Shown piece by piece: positions 26,870 through 38,800 of a DNA stretch of 64,000 nt. This stretch comes from Allotamlana fucoidanivorans. Its GTDB lineage: Bacteria; Bacteroidota; Bacteroidia; Flavobacteriales; Flavobacteriaceae. Both the position numbers and the translations under genes were made by a program. The notes below the pieces were generated by a model. That model was given only the letters and a program-made list of their open reading frames with translations. It was not told where the DNA came from and ran no database searches. Location of the stretch: contig NZ_VDCS01000002.1 of assembly GCF_006265225.1 (NCBI RefSeq), forward strand, positions 1-64,000, in the 5' to 3' direction. Within the stretch, counting starts at the first letter, position 1. Each line of letters starts with the position of its first letter.

Positions 26870-29800
26870 TTATCTATACAGCGTAAAGTGGCCTACAAAA
26901 TCTCTATCGTCTTTCGGATCATTGAGTTTAACAACATACCAATAATCACCAGTAGGCAACTCTTGGCCGTTATACTTACCATCCCACTTATCTCCTACTC
27001 GTAATGAGGCTATCTTTCTTCCGTATCTATCAAATATATCAAAGGTTAAATCCTTATACTGATCGGCACATCCTGGCCCCCACTTATCTAAATTTCCATC
27101 ATCATTTGGTGTAAAATAATTTGGGATACACACATCGATATACTCAAAATATCTGGTAGCACTTACCTGACAACCATTGGCATCGGTTACGGTTACGGTA
27201 TAATCACCTGAGGCATAAATATAGAAACTACTTTCTGTGCCGTAAGATTCGCCATTCAATGTAAATTCATAAGGTTCTGCCCCTCCTGTAGCAGTAGCTA
27301 CTATTTGATTGATCTCACCATCGTCTATAGCTAACACTAATGGGTCATACTGCTCGATATCAAAATCAGAAGTAACTTTTTCACACCCATTAGTATGTCT
27401 TACACTAATGTAATGTCCCACACCAGCTGGTACATCTATAAATACATTGCTGCTTTGATATGGACCGCCATTTAAAGAATAATCTAAATCATTAGCATCA
27501 ATACTAGCATCTGTTGATACGGTTACGGTATTGGTAGACAAATTATTGTTTACGCAACCATAAACAACCTCAACCTGAGGATCTATAAATACAGACTCTG
27601 GGAAAGTAATGTTCCATTCAGACTCACAGCCTTCGGCATCACGAACATACACGATATGATCACCTCCTGCCAAATTATCAAAATCAAATTGGGTTTGAGT
27701 CATACCGCCCGTGGTATACACCCCATTGATATCATCTAAACTAACGCTGTAAGGTAAGCTTCCTCCAGATATCTCTATGCTAAAGGCACCATCTAGGTCA
27801 CCTGAACACACTTCAGGAAGTATTGAGTTTGGCACTATGCTCAGCATAACTGGTAGAGGTTCGTCAATAGTAAAATCTAATAAGATATAACAGCCTAATT
27901 CGTCTTGAACGATGATTTGATAATCACCCGCCAATAAATTATCAAAAATAGGCTCATCAAAGAATTGATCCATCTGTGGCGAAATAGCATACTTAATAAT
28001 ACCTGTACCGCCTGAAGCCGTTATTTCTACCATACCATCATTAGCGCCATTACAGGTCACATCTGTAATACTTAATTGCGCTGTTACCGGTGCTGAAGGT
28101 TCTGTGATTTCAACAACTTCAGAGGTAACATCACAATCACCACTCTCTACATACACTTGATAACGCCCTATTGGAAGCTCTGTAAATACGCCTGGGCTAT
28201 CTTGAGTTACTGGAGTAACATCATTTCCTGAGTCGTCTTGTAAGGTATATACATAATTACCTAAACCACCTTGGGCTTCTGCAACAATAACACCTGTACT
28301 ATCTCCTGCACAATTAATGGTGGCGTTGGTTTTATCTAAAGTCACTATAAGTTCAGGAAGTTCTTCAACCAAAATATCATTTGATACTACAGATGTACAT
28401 CCGTTGGCATCTCTAACATAATATCGGTAAGTTCCAGGAACCACAGTGAAAGTTATATCAGTTGTAAACGTTCCTAAAGGATTGCTAAGAGAAGCATCAC
28501 TACTATATTCATAAGGCCCCGTACCGCCTGTAGCACTCAATGTAAGTGAGGCTTGTGTTAAACAGGTTGGGTTCGTTGTTTTCACTAAACTAGCTACAAT
28601 TTCAGAAGGTTCTGTAATGGTAACATCGGTAGTTGTAAACGAACAGTTATAACCATCGGTTACTATTACGTTATAAGTACCTGCCCCTAAATCTGTAAAG
28701 ACATTAGAAATTTGAGGTCCTGATGAATTTGCTACAGGAGACACCCTATTTAAGGTATAGGTATAGTTACTACCTTGACCTCCTGTTGGTGAACTAACCG
28801 TAATACTTGCATTGGTATCTCCAAAACAAGACAACATTGTTGTGCTTGGAGTAATGATTGCAGCAATTGGTAGCGGATCTGCTAATACAACAGTTGCCGA
28901 AGCCACACAACCTTGGCTATCTCTTACGTTTACCATATAGTTACCAGCAGCTAATCCTGTGAAATTATATTGCGTTCCAAAAGCTATCAATTCACTTCCA
29001 TTTAACATTAACTGATACTCATAAGCACCTGGCCAGCCACCAGAACCAATTGCTGAAATGGTACCATCGTTACCATTACAAGTAATTTCGGTATGTGATT
29101 CTGTAATTTCTAAAGGTGCATTAGGCGCTGTAATGGTTGCATTGGTTGATACTGTACAGAATGGTGCATTTGTTAACGTTGCATTAATGGTAAATGTTCC
29201 TGATGGCAATCCGTTAATAGTTAATGGACCTGCGTTAGCAGAAGTTCCTGTTTGTACAGGAGCTCCTAAAGCATCTAATACTTCATAAGTAAACGGTCCT
29301 GCGTCATTGGTTGGTGTCGGTACCTGATCTATTAACGTAAAAGTTATACTTCCATCGTTATCACTAAAACAAGTCACATCCGTAATGCTTTCAACCTCTA
29401 ATTCAAAGGTATTTGGGACATTTACATAATGTGTTGTTTGCAAACTACATCCTGTATCTAAGTTTTCTACAGTAATTGTGTAGTTACCTACTATTAAACC
29501 AGTAAAGTTTCCTGTTGTGTTGGTTTGGTTGTATGATACATTAACCCCTGCAACTGTATATTGCAGGTTGGCCGAACCTCCAGTTGTTGTAGCAGAAACT
29601 GTAATATCCTCGTCATTTAAACATGTTATCGCATTATCAATGGTAATATTAATTTCCTCTAATTCCACATAAGGTGCAATAACTGCTGAAGTTGTTCCTG
29701 AACATCCATGATCATCATACACCGTAATGGTATAGTTTCCACCTAATAAATCAGCCTCCGTATATACATTGTTAGAACTTGATTGTACTAAGTTTCCATC

Positions 29801-32800
29801 TCTATAAAATTCATAAATAGTATAGTTATTAGAACCTCCTGTTACCCCAGACACTGTAATGGTTGCAAAATTTGCCGCATTTGTATCTGGTGTACATGCA
29901 TACTCTATAACTGTTGGTGCTGGTACTACAATAACGTTTGGCTCACCTACAGTTTCTTGTTGTGTTAATGTACAGTTTCTTCCTGAAGTAACAGTTACAT
30001 TATAAGTGCCTGGCGCTAACCCTGTAAATACATTTGAGGTTTGTGTGGTTACACCTCCATCTAAACTATAAGTATAAATAGGATTATCATTAGTTGCCGG
30101 TAAATTAACTGTAATCGTTCCATCTGTACTTCCGTTACAAGACACATCGGTTGGTGTGGTAGTAAACGTTACTGGTGTTGGTGCTTCTAATATAACAGGA
30201 GCTGTGTTATCACATCCTGTATCTATATCAGTTATTGTTACCGTGTAAGAACCTGCAGCAAGGCCTGAAATTACATTTCCAGAAACAATTCCTGTATTAG
30301 GACTTATAGCATAACTGTAATTTCCTGAACCACCCGTTCCTGTAACTGTAATCACACCATCATCATCAGAACAACTTGGTAATGTTGTTGCTGCAACATT
30401 TAAATCTAAAGTTGGATAAATTTCAATTGGTGTAGGCATTGTTGCTGTACATCCATTACCATCCATCACTATGACATTATACGTGCCTGGTGTTGAAACC
30501 GTAAAGGTAGGACTCGTTTGGAATCCTGTTCCTATAGAATAACTAAACGGAGCTATTCCTGTTGGACTTGTCACCGTAAATGTAAACGGATCGCCATTTA
30601 AATTACATTGGTTATCTGAAATACTTGGTACGGTCACTGTTGGTAACGGATCGGTTGTAATGGTCACATCTATCATATCGGTACAACCATTAGCATCTCT
30701 TACCCAAACATCCCAATCTGTGCTTGTTGCAGGATCTAATATTGCTGAAGCACTATTAGCGTAATTTAAATTTGTTGGAGTAGCGCTATCTACCACAAAC
30801 GCATATTCGTAAGGTGATGTTCCTCCCGTAGCTTGAACGGTTACCTGTGCCCCGAAATTACAATTAGCATTTATATTATCAATTTCAGCTAAGGTTATAG
30901 TTGTTGGTTCACTAACTACTATAGTTGCTTGATCTGTACATCCTGTTGTTGCATCGGTAACCTCAATTGTATACGTATCGGCTACCAAATTTGTTAAACT
31001 TACAGTTCCTCCTGATTGACTTATAGTTCCTGTTCCAGATAACAATGTCACCGTATAAGCTGAGGCATAATTAGCTACCGTAAAATCTACCGCACCATTA
31101 GAATCGCCTGTACATAATGCATCGCTAATTAATAACCCTGATACTGTGATATTAGTTACTGGTTCAATAGTATAACTTTCTGTATAATAACATCCATTTT
31201 CATCCGTTACGGTAAAGGTATAAGTGTTTGGAGTTAACCCTGTAAATACGTTTGAAGCTTGGGGTGCAACAGTTACTGGAGAAATGATCTCATAAGTTAA
31301 GACGCCTACTCCATCTGTTGCTGTTAATATTACATCTGTTGTTGGGTCATTACATGTTATTGGATTAGAGGCGAAATCTAAATCTGTTGGAACATCTAGG
31401 GCTGGTATTACAACATCAATAGGTGCGGCAATAACACATCCATTAGCATCTTTTACCCAAGCCGTAACTGTACCTGAATTATAAGTGGTATACGTGTTAG
31501 TTGATGAGTAATTAATACCACCATCAAAACTAAAGGTATATGGTGCTGTTCCTCCATTAGCTGAAATGGTTACTAGTGCTGGCTGAGTAACATTTCCTGA
31601 ACCACAGCTTAAGCTCTGAGTTAAAGCACCAGTACCACCTACTAGAGTTGGTTCAATTATGGTCACCTGTGTAATTCCAGATAAACAATCTTTACTATCT
31701 CTAACCTGAATATCATAAACGCCTTGTGCTAGTCCACTAAACACATTTGATGCTTGCCATGTTGCACCTCCATCGTTACTATATTCATAAGGTGCAATAC
31801 CATTAGCGGCCGTTACAATAATACTGCCATCGGCACCACCGTTGCACGTTACATCTCTTTTTGAATACGTTAATGTTGGTGTGGTGTTTGGTGTTACCGT
31901 GATTTCATTTGAAATGGCTTCACAAGATTGTGAATCAATTACTTTGAATAGATAGGTGTCATCTGTTGTAGCTGTATAGGTTGTTCCTGCTATGGTAGAC
32001 CAGCTTGATCCTCCATTAGTACTAACTTCATATGTATTATATGTTCCTGTACCCCCACTAGCTGTTAGTGAAATTTGGGCATCATTAGTACAGGTTAAAT
32101 CGACATCTAAAATAGCATCTAGTAATAATGGTGGGTTTATAGTATAAGTTGTTGTAGCTGTACAGCCGTTGTCATCCTTTATATATAAATCATATGTTCC
32201 TGCTGCGCTAAGAGTAAAGTTCGGACCGGTTTGGTAAGCGCCCCCAATACTGTAGGTTGCATTACCATTAAAAGTAGTTCCAGATAAAGTTATAGAAAAT
32301 GCGGTGCCATCAAAACACTGTTGAGCAGCAGGGTTAATTGTTGGTTGTGCGTCTAGAACAACCGTTACATCTACTTTTTTAATGCAACCATAAGCATCAC
32401 GAACATAAACATCATATAGTCCTTCTGCTCTCTCAAATGTATTACTAGAAGCCCAATCAGTATCAGCAGGTGCATTACCATCTAATACTACTTGATATTC
32501 GTATGGCGCTGTTCCATTGCTAGCTATAGCTGTTATCAATCCTAACTCATTACAATTCTCATTTCTAGTTGATGACGCAGAAAGATTTAGTTCTATAGCT
32601 GATTCCGTAATATTGAAATCATCAGATGCTATACTACAACCTGCATTTGTAGCTCCAGTTTGTTCTGTAATTACTACCACATAATTTCCAAAATCAAGAT
32701 TACCCAAATTTGAGACAGATAATGTTCCATTTGCAGGAACTGTTCCTGTTCCTGAAATCACAGGCACTAAACTTTGTAAGCTTTGAGAATCCAATACCTC

Positions 32801-35800
32801 ATAACTAATATCTGTTGGCGTACCATACGTACTATTTATATCAAAACTTACATTGCCATTAGCACTACCAACACAAGTAATGTTATTAGGCATTAATGAA
32901 CTTACGTTTAAAGTAGAGTTTGTTGGTATGGCGGTATCTGCTGTTTCATAATAGTAACACTGTGTTCCTTCGTCATATACTATAAATGTATATGTTGCTC
33001 CTGGAATTAAGTTTGTAAAAGTAGTAGATTCTGGACTATCCTCATCTTGCCAAGGCGCAGTTGTTGGTGCTGTATAGGTCATACCAGGTCCCGTATAAAT
33101 TGCAAAATGATATGGTCCAGATCCTGATAGAGGCGTGCCTATTGTAACTGTGGCCGAGCCACCTGTAGAACAATCTGCTGGAGGTGAACTTACCATTATA
33201 TCTAAATCATCGGGTGGTGATGCTACTAATACATCTTGAATCAATACAGAACAGCCATTTGCATCAACAATATTAATTTGATATAAACCAAAATCGACTA
33301 CATCGAAGCTTACGGATGTAGATCCTGTTGCATTTAACTCTGAATTTGAATAGCTATTTGTTCCTGTAACAAAGTAATTATACGGAGCCGTACCACCTGT
33401 TACACTATCAATAATTACTGATCCCTTTGAAATACCAGCTCCTATACAAGTTATTGGTTCCGCATGATATGTTGGCACTATGGCATCTGGCTCATTAATC
33501 GTAATCGTTTCAGTATCATCACAACCTCGTGCATCCGTTACTGTAACGGTATAATCTCCTGCTGGTAATCCAGAAGTTTGTGTTCCGTAATCGGTTCCCG
33601 TATCATCATTATGAACATTGATTACAAATGGTGGAAAACCAAAATTTGTATCTATGTTCACCTGAATAGCAGCTGTTTCCTCTCCGTTACAAGATATATC
33701 CTGAGTTTGAGTAACATTTAAAATCACAGGATCTACAGTATCTGAAACCGTTATAACTCCTGTTTGTTGTGTACAACCATTAGCATCGGTAATTTCAAAT
33801 TGGAAATCATCAGCTGTAGAAGTTGAAAATGAAAAGGTATTTCCTGAAACCACTGGAGCCGTTCCTGTTCCTTGAATTATCGCTACCGAATAAGGTGCGT
33901 TTCCACCAGAAATAGTTCCATCAATAGTGGCTTCTGCTGGCGCCGAACAGGTTAAATCCTTAGTTAATAAAGCATCCACAGTTATAGGTTCAAATACTTC
34001 TGTTGCTGTAGTAGCTGTTCCTGTACATCCATTAGCATCTCTTACTGTAACGGTATAACTTCCTGCTGCATTTACTGTAAATGTTGGACTAGATTGATAT
34101 GAAGCACCTCCATTAATGCTATATGAATACGGAGGAACACCATCAGTTGCGGAGACTGTAAACGTAAATCCTGAGGATACATCACATTGATTGTCTACAA
34201 TAGGAGCCGTTACACTTGGTAAAGTATCTGGTGTAATTGTTACTGTGGTTGGTGTTGGTTCTGTACAACCGTTAGCATCTTTTACATACACATCCCAAAC
34301 TAAATTTGCTCCATTATTAGTATCAACAGTAATTACATTACTGCTTCCGTAATCAAATGCTGTTGGAGCACTTGATCCTGAAATGACAGCGGCATAGGTA
34401 TAATTTGGTGTACCTCCAGAAGCCGTTACCGTAATTTGTGATTCGAAATTATTACAATGTACATTAGTGGCCGTTGCTGTTGCACTTACTGCATTGGTTG
34501 GCTCATCAATAGTCACACTTGCATCAGCAATACATCCAGTATCGGTATCGGTTACTTCAACTGTATACGTTCCAGCTATTAAGTTTGATAAAGGTATTGG
34601 ATTGACCCCAGCCTGAACAGATCCTCCATTAATGGTATACGTGAAATTCGTCGCATTGAAAACTTCAAATTGTGCAGCACCATCGTTTCCACCAAAACAT
34701 AATACATCACTTAATTTTAACGCCGTGATGGCAATTGGCGTTACTGGTTCGATAACAAAAGATTCGGTATAATAACATCCGTTTTCATCAGTCACTCTAA
34801 ACACGTAAGTATCTGGAGCTAATCCTGGGAAGGTGTTAGATGTTTGCGGTGCTATTACTATCGGTGATATAATTTCATACGTTAACACTCCTACTCCATT
34901 GGTTGCTGTTAGTGTTACGGTAGCTGTTGTATTATCACAAGTTACCACTGTTGCTGAAAAATCTAAATCGGTAGGCGGATTTAATGCTGAAATGGTTAAC
35001 GAACCACTATCTGTACATCCATTAGCATCTTGAACAGCATAATCAATGGTTTGATCTGTTCCGTTATCATTTACAATTAAAGTATTTGTTGCACTATAAC
35101 CCGATCCATTAAAACTATAGGTATATGGCGCCGTTCCTGTAGTTGGAACAGCAATAGTCACTGTTGATGATTGCTTAGTATTATCAGGAGCACAACTAAA
35201 AGCCGTTGCTGAAGCACTGGCGACTAAAGTTGTAGGTTCTGTTAAAGTTACAGTTCCATTGAAAATACATTCATTGGCATCTTGAACTTGATAGGCATAC
35301 GTTACATTGGCAACTAAACCAGTATATAATGAGGTGGTCGTAAATGGACTTCCATCAAAACTAAATGTATAAGGTCCAACACCACCTGATGGTACAATTT
35401 GCACCGAACCATTACTGCTACCATTACAACTCGGATTTACCGTGGTAGTAGTTGCTGTTGGGTTTTCAATAGGATTAACAGTAATCACATTTGATACGGC
35501 AGTACATCCGTTAGCATCGGTTACTTGGAATTGATAAGCTCCATCAACACCTGTGGTTAAGGTAAACGTATTTCCAGACAGATTTACAGTACCAGATCCC
35601 TGAATTAAAGTCACGGTATATGGCGCGTAACCATCAGAGATTGTTCCTGAAATTACTGCATCTGGTGATGCAGTACAATCTAATTCTTTTGTTAAGGTTG
35701 CGCTAATATTAACTTGTGCAGCAATGGTTTCAGCGGGTAATGTAAATTCACATCCATATGCATCTCTAACTGTAAACACATAACTACCAGGTGTTAAATT

Positions 35801-38800
35801 ATTGAACACAGCACTTGATTGAAATGTGCCTCCATTAACACTGTATTCATAAGGCGTTTGCCCACCTGAAGCTAAAACTTCTAAAGTTGCTCCATTAGCC
35901 ACATCATAACAGTAATCGGCATTAACAATGGATGCCGTTGGTGCCGTTGGCGTCACTAAACTTATTGTTGTTGTGGCCAGACACCCGTTTGCATCTGTTG
36001 CTCTAACAGTATAATCGCCTGCTGGTACATTGGTTAAAATACCATTGGCTGGGAATGTATTTATCACATTTAATGATGCATCTAATAATTCATAGGTATA
36101 TGTAGGTGTTCCGCCTGTAGCCGAAGCTGTTACCGTTGAACCATCTAAACAGGTTACTGGCGTTGTGGTTGCTGATACGCTTAATGGCGATGGCGCTGTA
36201 ATTTCAGCTTGTAATGTAGATTCACAAAGTCCATTTGAAGCCGCATCATAACGTACTACAACGTTATAAGCTCCTTCTGTTAAATTGGAAATAGTATAAG
36301 GCGAGGTTGTTGTGGTACTCCAAGTTGCTCCCCCGTCAATAGAATACTGATAGCCATTAGTTGCATCAAAGTTTTGAGCCGCAATGGTAATGCTTCCATC
36401 CCCTGCACTTGAACAGGTTACGTCACTTGTAGACACAATCTCTGCTGAAAATGCTTGTCCTGGGTCTATAATAAAAGGAAAATCAACTTGTTCAATACAT
36501 GTTTTTGGTAATTGATACACGCTAATATCATCAATAAGCGCATCATTACCATAATATTGTACACTTCCTGAGCGAATCACAAAGGTTAAGCTTGTATTAT
36601 TGCCAGGATTAAGTGTTAACGATCTAAAATTCCATTGTTCATTTTTGGGAACAATACCTGTATAATCTTCAGCTATTACATTTCCTGAACCATCTACTAG
36701 CTGAATTCTAAAATCGGGATCGTCTCGATCAGCTTTTACAGCTCGCATTAAGTTGGCTACATATAAATCGACCTGAATATCCTGATTAGGTATAACATCA
36801 TTAATTGGTTTACTATAAAGTACACCATATGGGCCAGCAGCTGAACCAATGTTTACTAATAAAAATCTGCCATCTGGGTCTGTTCCATTGGTTGTATGAT
36901 CGCTAAAATGATACCAAGCGCCCGTGTTATTTGCGTTTGGATCGTCTGATCTCCAAAAGAAACTAGCTACTGAGTACTGATTATCTTCAACAGAGCGTGT
37001 GCCGCAAGAGTATGGTCCATTTATACGTTGGTCGTTAAAACAATAAGCACTGGCAATACCAGAAGTTGTTGTTGGTGCTCCACTTCCAAAATCTTCATTT
37101 AATAAATTACTAAATGTAGGGACGGTTTCTAACTTATAGGTCACACTAATAGTATGGCTACCTTCAGATACATTTAAGAAAGTTTGTGGATCGGCTAAAT
37201 TCGGATTTTCAACCCCATCAATTAAATAACCATAAGAATATGAATTTGATGAACTGTTATTAACTGTTACTGTTGTATTTCCTGTTCCGTCACAATTATA
37301 ATCTACATCAGAAATGTTAATAGACGGTGCTTCTGGTTCCGGTTCTAAAACAATTCCAGGCATAGCAAACATACATTCATTGGCGTCCCTTATGTACAAA
37401 GTATACGTGCCTGGTGCTACATAAGCCTCATTATCTGAAGTCCAAGTTGATTGGTTATCGAAGCTGTATTCATAAGGTGGTGTTCCTCCTTGTGGATTGG
37501 TAATTCGAACACGCCCTTCACCATTTGGTCCACAACCTGCTAACTCTGAAACACCTCCTGAAGCCGTTACCGCATTGGGTGTTTCTGTAATTACAATATC
37601 TTCTGCCACACTAAAACACGCTTCTCCATTTAAAGCATAAGATATTAGTGTTTGGTAAGTTCCTGCGGCAAGACTATAAAAATTTGGATTTGAGGTAAAC
37701 GTAGTGCCATTATCAATACTATAATTGATAGTATATCCGTTAGCATTGGTCACATTAAAGCTAATACTGCCTGAGTTGTCTCCATTACATAAAATATTAG
37801 TTTGACTCACAGAAAAATCTGGAGCTGGAATCTCATCTATTGTGATGACCGCGTCTGCAGAACAGTTATTAGAATCTACCACGGTGATATTATAAACACC
37901 TGCAGTAGAAACAACTATTTCTGGGTTGGTTTGGAAATCTGTAGTACTATTTACAAAATAGTAATAAGGTGGTGTGCCTCCTGTAGGGTATACTGTGATT
38001 TCACCATCGGTACAGGTTAAGGGTTTGGTTATTGCTGCTGTTACTTCTAATAACGGCGGTGCTATAATATCAATATCTTCCGTATAAGTACAACCATCAT
38101 CTGTTGTAACATTTACGGTATAGGTTCCTGGGTTTAATCCAGAAAATGTATAATCACTAGCTAATATAGGGCCTACACTATTTACTAAAGTACCTCCTTG
38201 AGAAATACTATAATTGTATTGAGGTAAAGCATTGTTTACGGCCAACTGTATACTTCCTGTTCCATCATGACACCCTGGTTGGGTCACCGAAGTAGTCACA
38301 GAAAAGTCTCTATCTCTAACATATATACTTGGCGTTTCAAAGATACATGGGTTGGTATCTACTCCTACTTGTCTAATATAAACTGTATAATATCCTGGTG
38401 TAGTTACATCAAATGTGTTAGATGGTTGAAATGGTCCGTTGGCATCTAAGCTATATTCGTAACCAGATGGTACATTCCCTACAACCACTTGACCGGGTGT
38501 AGTACACAAAATATCTTGGGCCGAAATAGTTGGTGTTAATAAATTAGAATAAACATTAAAATAAAACTGCGCAAAACAGCCGCCTGGATAATTAATGACT
38601 ATTCTAAATTGACCAGCCGTATCAGCAGTGTAATTTGGACCTGTAGCAATTTGATTCCAAGTACACCCAGGATCTTCATTAGCACAATCTTCAACGGCTA
38701 CAGCAGCACAACTTGTTTCATCTAATTTTTCCCAGATAATAGAAACCGCATCACTGATTCCTGTAGTAATATTTCGGGTATCATTTCCTCCACATAAGAA

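Noticed and set aside
28590-38045. Possible CRISPR array, because of dense regular repetition
   Set aside because: The repeats are protein-coding, long, diverged and in frame; there are no short identical repeats with unique spacers and no cas genes.
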